Shown: positions 23,159-35,259 of the stretch, in pieces
Layout of the letters: the number at the start of each line of letters is the position of its first letter
Numbering within the stretch: position 1 is the first letter of the stretch
Origin: Bryoerythrophyllum caledonicum
Taxonomy: Eukaryota > Streptophyta > Bryopsida > Pottiales > Pottiaceae
Reading direction: 5' to 3'
DNA: 64,000 bases
Assembly (NCBI GenBank): GCA_963971425.1
Contig: OZ020519.1
Location: 13,594,028 to 13,658,027, forward strand
Program-made: the position numbers and the translations under genes
Notes under the pieces: model-generated
The model's database searches: none
Told to the model about the DNA's origin: nothing
Seen by the model: only the letters and a program-made list of their open reading frames with translations

Positions 23159-23726
23159 CTCACTCTGTCCCAAAATGATCTTCCTACTAGACAAAATGTT
23201 CTAGATTAAGGCTAAAAATAACATTTTTAGAGCCCATTTTGTGCAATATGCAGAGTTTGGTACACTCCTGTTGTCTTTGAAACTTTAGGTTTTGAAGCCC
23301 TTTTTAAAGTGCAATTTTGAATTATTGAAACGTGAAATTTTTTTTGTGCTTTTTAAGGAGCATCAATGAGCATTTACTTGTTGAGTGTGAGGTCGTCATT
23401 TTGTAGTAGTTAATATAAGCCCAAGCCTATATGTGGACCTTTGTTTTTGCCTCCCAAAGCTTCATCTATTTCAATCAAACAATATTCAAAGAGATGCAAA
23501 AAATAAAAACATGAAGTGTTGATTGATCCCTTCAACCATTTCATTTGTCTTTTGATTAGTGGTTGCATGGATGAAAGGGAAACAATTGCTTAGAATTGTT
23601 TTGCAAGTCCTAGAAAATGATCAAAAGTTAAATATGATCAATTTGCAGCTCACAAAGTGCAATACGAAGATCATTTTGGGACAAAAAATTAAGTCCAACA
23701 TGAAGATCATTTTGGAACAGAGGGAG
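23159..23726. mobile_element. Stowaway-like MITE (Tc1/mariner), TSD TA
   Basis: Ends CTCACTCTGTCCCAAAATGA and, reverse-complemented, CTCCCTCTGTTCCAAAATGA, flanked by TA (23157-23158, 23727-23728). The CTCCCTC(C/T)GT(C/T)CC terminus is the known Stowaway signature. The right end carries a second, internal copy of the terminus ('aagatcattttgggaca') about 35 bp inside, an end duplication. A 69-codon plus-strand frame near the right end is formed partly by the inverted repeat and is not called as a gene. Confidence 0.9.
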
Positions 23727-24242
23727 TATAGTTTTATTTCCACCTTGAGCTTTAAGAAATTACAATAAATTGATTCTTACATCAAAATTATTGAAAAAAA
23801 ACAAATATAAAATGTATTTTTTTTACTAGCAAAAAAAGATCAAAATTTTATACATCAATTAATTAAATAAAAGGATAAATTTGGTTTAATAGCCAAATTT
23901 GACTTCAAGGTCTTTGTTATTGTTGTTTTGGGTGTAAAAAATAAAACAACCAATTGAAAAATTTTCATGCAAATTACCATTACTACTTGTACCTCTTGAG
24001 AATAATGAAACGATTTGGATTGTTTTTTCTATTTTTACTTATTTAAGTTCAATTTTTGCAACAAAAATGATGACAATTACAGCTTTTTACAAAATACATT
24101 GAAAATCCTCATAGTGGTATACAATTTATAGTTTCAAGTAATAAAAATATAAGATTGTTGTTTAAACACAATTTAAAAGGCTAAATATAACTTTGACATG
24201 ATGTTTGATCATTTGACAATAGATTGAGTCCTTTAGGGATTA

Positions 24243-25889
24243 AACCCTAATTTTTCATGTAACCAACTGATCTAACAAAGTAATTTCCATGGTCAATTTC
24301 ATCCTACCTTAACTTACTGTTAATCTAATAATTTAGTAAAGAATGTGTTGAATTAGTGCAATCCCGTGCTAATTTGATGTAAAGAGTGCTATTTTGGAGC
24401 ACTTTGTATTAATTTATTAAAAAAAAGCTTTACATCACAATAAAATCCTTGTTTGAAAGTTTCTATCACTGTTCTAGTATTTTTACTAACTTCTTTTGTA
24501 TTTTTGCCTTTTTCCTATTTTGTAGTTGTTTTCTGCTAGTAGTCTTTGTTTTTAATTCACTTTTGCATTTTTTGTATTTCTTATTTTTTTAGTTTGCAAT
24601 TTAATTCTAATCCTAATTTCTACTTTTATTATTTTGGTTTTGTATTTTGGTGTTTGGTATATTTTTGTGTTTTCTAATTAGTTCTAATTTCATTAAATTT
24701 CCAACTTAGTGGTATTTTGGTTTTCATTTTATCACCATTTTATTGTTTGCCTGATCTGGTTATTTTACCAAATCTTGCTTTTAAGTCTTTTTAATTTAAC
24801 TCCCCTTTTTTTCCCTAGAATCTTTCTTTTGTTTTCCCTTGATTGCATTTTTTATTTTTTGCCCTAAATTCCCAAAGTTTCCATTGCCATTTAATGGAAA
24901 AATCTTAATTGGTAGTTGTGGTCTGATCTAAAATACTAACACTTCTAGAGTTGCAACTTCACACAGATTGTTTATATTTTGTGTTTTCTATTAGGTGGAT
25001 CACTAATCACCAAAGGAGATCACTTAGGGTGTCCATTAGAAACTTCATGTGTTAAGTTTTTTGACCCCGTATTAGATTATGTTCTAAAATTTAAATAATA
25101 GGAAAAGAAAAAATATGAATATTATTTCCTACATTAAAAATTTATGTTTTGAATTATTGATAATTTTATTTGTTAATTATAATTACTTACAAATTTTTGA
25201 AAGTAAAAAGATACATTGTAGAGCTAAAAATAACTTTAATACCCCTATTTTATATAAGAAATTTTTTCTAAAAAATGAAACAAAAATTCCTAAAAAATAA
25301 ATCTCTTTTGAAAGTTCATATTTTTTCAATATTGATGCAATGGTCATCTAAATGTGTTCTCTATAAATATTTGGGCTAAAATACATGCCATTTTAGTTCA
25401 TTTTTCAATCTTCTATAGAAATCATTTCTTATGTTCACTGAATTCAAAAATTTTGGCAATAGAAACCTTATAATTTCCCATTGCTACTTCATCACAGCTT
25501 GAGTGCAACGGGCTGGACTCTGCATTGAGGATGCATTCACTGACAATTCATTTTATTTATTGATGACATATGCATACAAATGCATTCCAGTTCATCAGAT
25601 TCTCCATAACAATATGACTCTACTCCCTCAAAAGAGGCAGACACTACTTGCACATAAAACTCATAGTGACTCTGACTCCGTAGTCACTCACATTTCTATT
25701 TTGCATATGCACATTAACATGTGGTGGAAAGTAGGTGGAAATAACATATTCTACTAAAAAGGTCAGTTGCTTGTATATGCAGCCAGACTGCCGGAGAGGG
25801 CAGAAATCAACATCATATCTTCCTTCCTTCCTTCCTTCCTTCGAGTGCTTGTCGATCACCAAACCTCCTCTTCCATTAACAAGATCAAC
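24243..25889. other. AT-rich duplicated spacer 3' of gene A
   Basis: Pyrimidine-rich stretch of about 24450-24900 conserved with 38100-38540 and 39150-39260. Then an AT-rich part diverges between blocks, and a conserved part (25500-25889) leads to the gene's 3' end. A (TTCC)n microsatellite lies at 25818-25842, shorter and interrupted in block B. No gene seen. The conserved part adjoining the stop codon is probably 3' UTR and flank. Confidence 0.5.
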
Positions 25890-26842
25890 TTACACGACTT
25901 CAAAGGTTTCGGCTCTAGCAACGAAGTAAGCACCGCGTCCTTTGAGCCAATTCCCTTTCTCCGCATCATCAACGCCCATGAGCTCACTCATGACATCCGT
26001 GGCGTTCAGAGTTTTCAGAATCCAGGAGCCCGTGGAGAGACTCTCCGTATAGTGAACACCGTTTGGAACATTCTTGTCTGTGCAGTGACTCCCACTGGTC
26101 TCAGCCCCTCGTGTGCAGCCGTTGAGCCAATCTGCTCCAGTGAATCCGCCTCCAACGAAGCACCTATGTACGGGAAAAGTTCCAAAATGTCTTGTTAGAA
26201 CGACACATATTTTGTGCAATCCTATCAAACTTGGATCTAGATCTTTCCTACTTCTTACACAACTTGGTTTGGAAGCACCCCATGCACAATCCAAGATGTA
26301 AAACCTTTAATCATTGTTAAGTGCTAACAATAATTCAACAAGCAAGTACAGAGTGCAGAAGAAACCAGCCTTGACACCTTGATACAATTCAAAAGAAACC
26401 CATCAGAAGACTGAAAATGGACTGGACTACATTTTAATACATTAACTCAAGCAGCACCCGACTCCAAACTGCTGAATAGTATCATATTAAAGAAGGAAGG
26501 ATTACTGGTTCATCACAATTTGCCCATCGGAAAATTGCCAAATTCATTGTACTACCTGACATTGGGGCCATTTCCACTGCTTATTAGGGTGGTGCATCCT
26601 CCATTTCTATAAACCCGGCCTGTCTGGCAACTTGAGAGATCCCGGATCAGGACGGAGCCAACATCCATGACAGCACAAGTTCGTTTAGCAATGACCGCAA
26701 AGGTAAACCCAGAACCGGAACACTCGCTGGAGCTGCTGAATCCTTGGATGTCGACCGCTTGGACATTTACGTTGATTATCATCAATGTGGTAATCAGCAG
26801 CAGGAGCTTGAATCCGTTGAGGTGGCGAACAACCTCTGTCAT
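25890..26842 (-). CDS. Small secreted cysteine-containing protein, copy A (intact, 2 exons)
   Basis: Family not recognised. Exon 1 is 26842-26556 and exon 2 is 26163-25890. The donor is CAG|GTAGTA and the acceptor is ACATAG|G. The two exons join in phase within an Arg codon and give 186 residues. The start was chosen at MTEVVRHL because it opens a classic signal peptide (hydrophobic core LLLLITTLMIINV, likely cleavage after VQA at about residue 29). An upstream in-frame Met 18 codons earlier is less convincing. The mature part has seven Cys (about 41, 56, 72, 83, 97, 112, 123), a Gly-rich centre and no membrane segment, so export to the cell wall or apoplast is likely. A possible splice acceptor (TTGTTCAG) about 40 bp upstream of the ATG, kept in block B, hints at a 5' UTR intron. 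Copy B (40037-42574) is broken. Gene structure is convincing; function is unknown. Confidence 0.75.
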
Positions 26843-27119
26843 ATCTGATGCCTTTGGGTGGTTATGGGAAGGACCTGAACAAAAAAAAATGCACAAATTT
26901 TTCAGTGGATATGAAAAACTATCGGAGTAAGTTAAAGCAATAATTGTGAATGATGTATGTCTACTATTTTGCCTCTAATTTTGACTTGTGCCAGACACAG
27001 ATAGAAGGTAAAGTGGCCACCCGCAAATGCGCCACTCATTCAAAACGGCCATCATCACTTTCACTCTATACATCTCCAAAATATCAATATTAATGTGGAA
27101 TAAACGATTTTAGAACCTC

Positions 27120-27341
27120 TACCAAATACCACTTTGATGGGGAATTTCTTTATCGTGGCGTCATTCCGCAAACTTTACAATTTAGACTATGCGTCTGAAA
27201 TCTATAACAGTTCTAGACTTTTCAATTTAGAAGCATTCGGCGAATAACTGTCAACACATGCGAGGATGAAGTATACGAGAACACGGGGCTTGGAGAATGC
27301 AATGATCAACTCAATTAGCATTTCATTGACATTGAATAAAA
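27120..27341. other. Spacer upstream of gene A
   Basis: Similarity to block B fades at about 27120. It precedes the foldback element. If the element inserted into the gene's promoter, the native upstream region lies both here and beyond 28434. A TATATAAG string on the minus strand at about 29173-29182 could be a promoter element, but nothing links it to gene A. Confidence 0.35.
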
Positions 27342-28430
27342 GGGTGATTGCAAGAAACACTTGTCCTATTTGTTGCGTTTTGTCACACCCTACTTTTTCA
27401 TTTTTTTTTTTGCCATAACTTCTGTGTTTTAGCTCCAAATGCCTCAAAAAATTTAGGAGAGAAGCTCATAACCAAGATGTAACTTTTTTGATTTTTGAGT
27501 AATTTTCAAAAATATTTTACTATTTTTAAACAGCCCCGAAATTTTCTCACAGTACTCAATTTAGGGGGTTTTTGCACTCATTTATATCTTAATAAACTAA
27601 TTTTGAGCTAAAATTTGAGGAGGATAGTCTCCTAGTACACTTGTAGCTATTGCACAAAGGAAGTTTTAAAAAACCTATTTTTAAGTCGTGCAGGAGTCTA
27701 CAAATATAACATCTTTGTGCATTTATTTTGAAGGGAAAAAACATTATTTTCGTTAATTTTTTGGTCCATTATCATTGAATAAAAGTTGTCTTACATTGAC
27801 TATTTTTTGTGTTTTAAAAAAAAACAATCCTATTTTTTACAAATTAAAGAGCCAAAGGTGGTATTTTCTTCACTACAATTTTGGACATGCACTTTTTCAT
27901 AAAGTGGGTGAAGAAAATACCACTTTTGACATTTTAATTTGTAAAAAATAGTTTGTTTTTTTTAAAAACCAAATAAAAATATTTCATGAGAGATAACTTT
28001 TTGTTGATGGTATGTAAGCAAAAAAATCACCAAAAAAGTATTTCACCTCTTCAAAATAAATGCGCAAAGATCCTCTTTTTGTAGACTCTTACACGACTTA
28101 AAAATAAGTACTTTTAATTTCCTTTGGAAAATAGCTAATAATACACTAGGTAACTAACTTCCCAAAGTTTTAGCAAAAAGTTAGTTTTTTAAAATGAAAA
28201 AGATTGCAAAAAACCCCTAAATTGGCCATTGTGAGAAAATTTCGGGGCTGTTTAAAAATAGTAAAATATTTTTGAAAAATCCTCAAAAATTATAATAGGT
28301 ACATCTTGGCTATCAATTTCTCTCCTCAAAATTTCGAATCATTTGGACCTAAAATACAAAAGTTATAGTCAAAATGAAAAGAAAAAACTAGGGTGTGACA
28401 TTGAGCTTTAAGTGTTTCTTGCATTTACCC
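27342..28430. mobile_element. Foldback element with arms of about 0.5 kb, ends GGGTGATTGCAAGAAACAC, TSD AAAA
   Basis: The two halves (about 27342-27880 and 27890-28430) are long imperfect inverted repeats of one another with little spacer. The matching phrases include 'ttttagctccaaat'/'atttggacctaaaa' and 'ggtattttcttcacta'/'tgaagaaaatacca'. The ends are GGGTGATTGCAAGAAACACT and AGTGTTTCTTGCATTTACCC. AAAA flanks both sides (27338-27341, 28431-28434). Relatives lie at 60860-61572 (TSD AACT) and, truncated, 51270-51554. No transposase. Confidence 0.8.
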
Positions 28431-30574
28431 AAAAGTGATAAGGCGGCGTTGTTTTGCTCAGCACTACGAGGAATTTCACAGGCATGTAGTTCCATATTAA
28501 AGCTCTTAAATATTAGTTCCATGTAATTATTTTTGCACACACCTCAGAGACTAATCTGGGTTAGCATGATGACCAGTTTACTAAGTGATGCAAAACACAC
28601 CTTGCTAGCTAGCACAAATTGTGCCCAACCGTATATATTGAAACAACATGAGAGTACAACATTGGAGGGTTGAAACAACATTGAAATGCTATTTCAACTT
28701 CCTTCTATTGTTTCGACAGAGGTTTGAAGTAGTGTGATTCTTAAAAAAATAGAAAACAAATTAGGACATTGTTCGTCAAGGCTTGCGTCCAAATGTGAAC
28801 CAACACTCACACAAGCACATCACTCACAACTCATTCAAACTATGCAGAAAGTGCTGTCCAGAATGAATCAGCTGGTAAGAACCTAGCAGCAAACTAATTG
28901 ACATGGAAAATCTCGTTAGCTCTCGATCGACCCCTTCTCTGAGAAAAGGAATCAATGAAGTGCGCGCACATTCAAACCCGGAAAAGCTCGTTCACAAGTT
29001 CCAGTCGATCAGGACTCTGAAGCAAATGCAACGACCATACAGACAGAACTCGAATAAACGTAAAGATCCACTGCACATACAGAATTCAAGAGCGCGCACT
29101 GCAGAGACAACAAAGCGTTCCAGCTTCCAACTTCAATCCCACAAGTAGTTGTGGATCGATGGAAGCGCATCCACTTATATACATTCACCCGCATCAAGGC
29201 CGACGTGGGAAAGTGCGTTAAAATGGCGGTATTCGATACGCCACATTTTTCCATTCATTTCTAGTACAGGTATAGATTTCAGACTGCACAGTTGTGAAAG
29301 TGCCGAGTTTTTGGAATACGCCATATTAACAAAATATTGGTTCTATTGCTTTTACCAAAGTATCGGAAGTAGGGGTAAATAGGAGGGGTTACCATGTGGG
29401 AAAAATTGGACCATCACCACTTTCTAAATAGTTTCTAAGTAGAAATGGTCTTCTTTACCACCTCCTTCATCATAGAGTAATCATGAACATGATCCTATAA
29501 TCAACCCATGACTCCTCTTTCATGTATCTAATGGTACTTTAGTGTTCACCATTAAAGGATTGACATATTACTTATCCCTTGTTGGAATTACTGCAATCAT
29601 TTTGTAAAAAAATGAATGGATTTGGATGAGTTTGTGGATGGAAATGGAGCCAAAAAGTAGGTTGACAATTCAGGCATTTGATGGAAATGGATTGACTTAC
29701 CTCCCAGCTTACTTGTGTCTTATTTTAGTAAAGTGGGACCAAGTATTAGAGTTGAAGTAGTGCAAGCTCACAAAATTGAATGTGAAATGAAATATGTGGG
29801 TATAAGGGATCAATGGAACTCAATAGAAAATTAGGAAATTTCATTAAAATAGTGCCATTCTTCAAATTTTGGCATTTATACGTTTTAGACTGCGCATTTT
29901 TTTCTAGGAAATTGATATGATATATTAATATTCAAGAGTGCACTAGCTCCAAATAGTGTGATAAGCCACTATGATAGGAGTAAAGCCTCTTATGATACAG
30001 TTCTTGTTTTCTTGGAAATTGGTCTAGTATAGTAATACTGAATGTGTACTAATTCCAAATAGTGAAACTTTGGTAAATTAATGTTACACCTACTATTCAA
30101 ACAAAAACTTGGAGTGGAATAGATTTGAATGTCTAGCCCATGACTGTGTCCTAACTGGTGTCAAAGCCGTAGATTACTACCATTTTAATAAATTAACAAA
30201 AGAGCTTAAGGTAACTGAGCCCGTGACAAGTTTAATTCTAGACAAGTCTATTACATGCTCAATTTTTTTGTGGTGTACATGTGGAATGTGGAATGTGCTT
30301 TGCAAAAAGAATTGTTCCTCTCATGGATTGGTCCAAAATTGAGCTTGTCATGGGATTAGTTACCTTATTTAATTTGATGTTTGAAGCACTTTTTTTTGCT
30401 CCATAATGATAAGTGCACCAAAACCATAGACAAAAAATTCATAATACATAAAAATGAGAATAAAGGAGAGGCACCTAATATCAACAATGTACCCAATGGC
30501 ATCACTTTCTGAGTAGGGTAATCGTTTTAGAACATATATCTAAGTAGAGCATATCTATAGCCTACCTATGCTTA
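28431..30574. other. Spacer without supported gene
   Basis: Includes an 81-codon plus-strand frame at 28903-29148, basic and Ser/Arg-rich, with a frame of equal size on the opposite strand; neither is supported. A short stretch at 30095-30185 matches 43866-43955 and marks the distal part of the tandem unit. Confidence 0.45.
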
Positions 30575-30987
30575 ACCTCTAAAAGAGGTGGTTGTATGAA
30601 TACAACCTAACAATGTGCATACTAAGAAAATACTTTCATAGCAAAAAGGTGAGTTTAGGGTTGAGATTTTTTACAGCTGTTCTTGACAAAAATGTTGAAA
30701 TGTTGACCTCTGTATTTATTTTGGGAATTTTATAAAATATATGTCATCCTCAAAGAATTCAAAATATAGTAAACTACATGACTCTAAATACATAGAAAAC
30801 GCCCTTTCTATAACCATATCTTTTTTTCCACTTTAGACATTATCAAAGTGAAAATTTCTAAATTTAGTTTCCATTCCCAACTTCAATTTCCATATTTTTG
30901 GTTTTCTTCAATACAATAGCCTTCATTGTGAAATACCATCTACAAGCACAGTTGCAACCCTTTTTTATCATCAACACCCTTTAGAGG
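30575..30987. mobile_element. Second Tourist-like MITE of the 1177 family, TSD TTA
   Basis: Collinear with 1177-1569 ('gaggtggttg.at.aatacaac', 'atgtgcatactaagaaaatac'). The ends ACCTCTAAAAGAGG and CCTTTAGAGG are more diverged. It is flanked by TTA (30572-30574, 30988-30990). Confidence 0.85.
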
Positions 30988-30990
30988 TTA

Positions 30991-32017
30991 AGTTCTAAAA
31001 TGACTACCTTCCCTAGAAAGTGATGCCATTGGATGCTTTATTTGTATTGCATGCTTCTTCTCCCTTTCTAGAATCCTAATGTCAAAGACATCAAATGTAC
31101 AACAACAATACATGGTGTCAAATTTGGATGTGCAAACAGTTTGGGGGATAAGTAAGGTAAAACAATGCACTACTGCCTTCCACTTAAGCCCATCAGCTAC
31201 GTACAACACCCTCCCACTTGTGTCAATGATCCACCCATTACCACAATCTTAGCTACCCTTAATTGTAATAACTATGCACTCAGAGAGGGGACATGTCAAT
31301 GTGTGGTTTAGTGTGGATCCACCCACGCTTTAACAAGGGTGATAGTTAATTAGTTACCTTCATTTTCATGTGCACCAATTGACGTTCTCTTGAGGCAGTT
31401 GTATTTATCAGAACGAAGGGGAGAAATGGATATACTATCATACTTAGGTAAGAAGCTTATTGCTATCACTCATGATATCCCCATTTCCTTGAACTGTTTT
31501 GAAAAATGCAGCCATGTGCGTGGTGGTGGTCAATATTGGAGAGTTGGTAGACCTCAACTGCAGTCCAGCAATGGAGAAAATCTCCATTCTTATCCTGCTG
31601 CAAATTAAAAGGCTTCTTCAGCCCATGAGTGCCAGTCAATTTGCAAGGACAATTACTTGTGTCAAAAAAATTATAATAATATATAATAAAATAAATAAAA
31701 TAAACAAAAATTGCAAGGACAACCTTTAGTTGCTCTAATAACATTCTAGAGTACTGAACCAGGCAATGGTCCTCGCCACTTGCAGAAGACATTAACCCTC
31801 CCCATGCTGGGGAGATATGATGCCTCCCTAGATGCCTCGGAGGGACTTCTCTGGTAACACTTGAGGGACATTTTAGGTAACTATTGAAGCACATTTCATG
31901 TTTGGAATTGGTCTTTTTTTCATAATTAAAAACATCAAACTGAATTTTATATGATTCTTGAAATAAAATCTCTTGGTAAGAATTGTTATAATTACAAAAA
32001 ACACTTCAAGTAGGATG
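30991..32017. other. Spacer without supported gene
   Basis: The 142-codon minus-strand frame at 31466-31894 has a low-complexity translation with a run of tyrosine and isoleucine encoded by an A/T stretch, and is not conserved at the matching place in unit 2. A short match to 43960-43995 ('tatcctgctgcaa...gcttcttca', near 31595) supports the tandem-unit layout. Confidence 0.45.
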
Positions 32018-34390
32018 AGATTTTTAAGGAAAAAGTTGTCATTGATGTACATCTAGAGCTGACACCAAGGGAAGATATGCTGCATCCCTAGGAAGGCATT
32101 AGGCAAATTTACCTCCCTAGATGCCCAAGGGGCACTTCTCAATTTAGTCATGCAAGGATTGATATTGGTAGAAGAGCTATAGAAGACAAATTTTTTCAAG
32201 GATGCAAAAGGAACCTCTACCTCATTCAACAATGCTAGCACGTGAGCATAGAAATGCAAGCATATGAGCCTTGTGGATATTCGTATAAGTAGATACCCCA
32301 CAACTAATATTGAAGGTACCTGTAACATAAACAACTATAATATAGATATCTATAACATAGGTAACCTATAATCATAGAAGTTTTTTATAATAGCAACCGA
32401 GCTACCTCATTGGGGAACAATGTTATGACACTCGTAAGGCTGGCATGTCGAGTGTTGGTGGTTAGCTTCTTTGCAATGACAACCTTGTTGGAGATCAATG
32501 TTGGTTTCAGCTAAAATGTACGAGATGTAAAATACTCCCAACATTTCAAACATTTTAATCCCATAGTCTCATAGACCTTAAATGAAATTGCCATCAATCC
32601 TGAAGACAAGTATAAATAAAGTCCATATTTGTTATACTGAGACTTTTTACAGTCTCATTTTTATCCTTGACTCAAAGACAAACCGCTTTATCTCTTTACT
32701 AGTACTTTTTTTTATAAATAGTTGACAACACCAACTTTTAGAATTTCATTTTAGAATCACTATTTGAGCATTAACTATTTTTTGTTTCAATTAATATTTT
32801 TTTAATGAATTTTCTAATAACTAGCATTTTATTTCAAAATCTGCACAGAGTCTCAACGTAACGAATATGGTCATAATAATGGAACATTAGTTATGTCACA
32901 GCATGATGTCAAAATGCCATTACCTTACAGCAGCCCCCATTGCAAACCAAAATAGGCCCCTCCAAACAAACTTCTAACTTCTTTACAAGAAGTTTGAGGC
33001 TTGAAGAAGGCTGTTAGTTTCCAAACAACAGGAACAAAATGAGAAAAAAAATAAAAAGAATTTAAATTTAAATTTTTTTAAAAGTTCAGCAAACAACAAA
33101 GCTTGAAATGCATGGGACAATCTTATATGAATTTTAACAAAAAATTAAAAATGGAAAAAAAATACTTTTAAAATAAATCCAAAATTGCAAAAGTGAGAAA
33201 CACATTTGGTGTGGCACTACTACTGCCACATCAAATTGTGATTATTTATTATTTATTTATTATTTAATTAGTATTATTGATTTTTTTAAATATTTAATAT
33301 TTTATGTTTATATTTTTTTGTAATTTAATATTCTAGCTAGCAATTAGAGGTTTGCAATTTGGAGAGCTAGCCCTTAACCAACCCTTTGAAGGCTTGAAAC
33401 TTTTTTTAATGTTTGATCAGTTTATAATTAGAACTTGAAATTTTTTTTCATTGAAAGCGCATTCAAAAGTACTTTGCGTAGGTACAAGAAACCTATGATT
33501 TAGACATTACTACTTCATAGGCTAGCTATAAAATTTCTATTTGGAGTGAAAAATAGAGAGAGAAAAAGATTTGGTACTTGATAAAATAAAAAATTGTCAC
33601 CCTTAATGAATATTGTTTGAGGTCTTCTTATAACCACCTCAATGCCATGTCTTTGTAATTATGTGTTTTTGTAGATGTCAATGGGTAAATGTTTACCAAA
33701 CCATTTTGTTGGTTTGACAAGCATTGTGGACTCATGATATCGAAGGAACCTTGTGTTATTTTTTCTAAACATGTTGAACAAGCGTTAGGAGACCACCAAA
33801 AGTGACTATGTTTATGTGGGTCTTAGAAACGTTTGGAGTTGCTTTGGCTGCTTTAGTTACTAGGAGGGTATTGCACAATCTTGATTTCATTTGTTCAAAT
33901 CCTTTATTGCTTCTATAAAGAATAGCATAAGCTTCCATACAAAAATGTAGCATTTGTATTATGTGACCTACAATTAGTCCCTCTAGCATAAAGAAATATG
34001 AATGGTCTTACAAGTAGGTTGTATTTTGAAAGCAAGAATGGTGGTATTAACAAAGTCCATGTTAGATGCACACAAGTAGGTGTTTAAACCTTTATATTAG
34101 ACTTGAATGTAAACCATGTAGTCATGCACGCATTTTAGAACAAAAACATATATAAAAACATACCTTTTTAGTTTCCAATAGTACCAAATTAGATGCACCT
34201 TTTTTTTTATAGTGTCCCTTTGTCATCTATGAAAATTGGGTCATTTAGTGTGACAAATATAAGGGAAAGAAATTCCATTCATGAGATTTTATGGAAGAAA
34301 TCTTTGGATTTTACATTATAGTATGAATATAAAATTTGATTTTAAATGGTATATTAATATTGTAAATATGCTTATTGTTTTGTAGTGCAA
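32018..34390. repeat. R1b: duplicated AT-rich block (paralogue of 1-2839)
   Basis: Collinear, same orientation. It lacks the 1177-1569 MITE (empty site TTA at 33374-33376) and carries a 253-bp element at 32620-32872 that block R1a lacks. It lies only about 870 bp before the GC-rich start of duplicated block B, so the two were probably one unit. Confidence 0.85.
32620..32872. mobile_element. TIR element specific to R1b (253 bp), probable 8-bp TSD
   Basis: The left end GTCCATATTTGTTATACTGA and right end (reverse complement GACCATATTCGTTACGTTGA) match over 24 bp with about five differences. The left flank is ATAAATAA (32612-32619) and the right flank is ATAATAAT. The empty allele at about 652 reads 'gtataaataatgg'. 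An 8-bp duplication with a one-base loss on the right would explain this and would fit a hAT-type MITE. Confidence 0.7.
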
Positions 34391-35259
34391 ATACACCTCA
34401 TTCACCTAGAATCCTAAAATTACAACCCTAAAATTACAACCTTAAAATTACAGCATGCATTGATTTACAATTTTTTTTATTTTTTTTTTGTCTCATTTAG
34501 TCATTTTCCTAGCATTTTTTCAAACTCCCTCAACAAGTTGAAGTTGAATTACAAGCATATGTAAATCATAATTTAGCCCTATAATCAATTCATTCCATAT
34601 ACAACTCAAATACCAGTGCTGCTATTTATGCAAATTGGGGCCCTAGCAATGTAGAAATCATTCTTATAGAGGTGTTTAGTGACTAAAATCACTTGTTTAT
34701 GTTTCTTAACTCATGCAAAAGATTAAGTAACACACTAAGTTCTAACTTCCTAGTATGTGTATCAACCTAAGAATCCTTGTTATGACTAGATTTTTTGTAA
34801 AATTCTTCTTTAACTAGTTTCAACTATTTTGTTCTCCTTTTTTTCTTTCCTACTGTAGGTCTTGTAGTCAACAACACAAAAGTTCATGAATACTACTACA
34901 GTAAAACTTGTCTTAGTGCATAACTGTCAAGTATGCAAACAATAGATGGGCCCAATTTCAAGCACATTTTCTTAAAATAATGTAGTTAGAGCCGACATTA
35001 GTTAGGTGGACATTATTACACTTCTCTAAATGCATTATCCTCTCTTAGTTAGTGCATACCTAACCACCAGTCCCGGCACCATGCAATAAGACAAGTTTTG
35101 ACATAGTATATTTGGAAATAATGTATCCATTCTCAATGTTCAGTTACTGCTTTGTAAAATGGATACACTATATCCAAATGGAAGTAGTACAGTAGTATGT
35201 ATGCCTCGAATGAAATTTCACAAAGAGGAATAGGATACCAAGGCCTTGGTCCGGCTAAG
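34391..35259. other. AT-rich spacer with a nested inverted repeat (about 34885-35205)
   Basis: No gene. 'aaaacttgtcttagtgca' (about 34900) and 'tgcaataagacaagttttg' (about 35080) are imperfect reverse complements. The outer phrases 'actactacagta' and 'tagtacagtagtat' could be the ends of a degraded MITE of about 320 bp. Target duplication not identified. Confidence 0.4.

Larger units (their letters stand above)
21925..24239. mobile_element. Older TTA-flanked element containing two nested MITEs
   Basis: Ends ATCCCTAAAGG and CCTTTAGGGA, flanked by TTA (21922-21924, 24240-24242). The counterpart in block B is 36875-37891, also TTA-flanked. No empty site is available because both blocks carry it, so its insertion predates the block duplication. 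It contains the nested elements at 22021-22912 and 23159-23726. No transposase remnant recognised. The limits rest on terminal motifs alone. Confidence 0.5.
19347..27120. repeat. Duplicated block A (paralogue of 35260-42850)
   Basis: Collinear and same-orientation similarity to 35260-42850: GC-rich segment, R2, region around 24240-24980, the flank and both exons of the secreted-protein gene, and the segment beyond it to the phrase 'aacgatttt'. The blocks differ by transposon insertions in one or the other: A-specific at 20172-20581, 20880-21088, 22021-22912; B-specific at 38556-39150, 40833-42118, 42271-42556. A-side similarity resumes weakly at about 30095 and 31590 against 43866 and 43965. 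Confidence 0.9.

Noticed and set aside
25890..26294. 134-codon frame as an independent gene
   Set aside because: Its first 44 codons are intron sequence; the acceptor at 26163 links the rest to exon 1 at 26556-26842.
28903..29148. 81-codon basic frame
   Set aside because: No homology recognised; an equally long frame on the other strand overlaps it, and no splice or start context supports either.
31466..31894. 142-codon minus-strand frame
   Set aside because: Low-complexity Tyr/Ile run from an A/T tract, no conserved counterpart in the paralogous unit.
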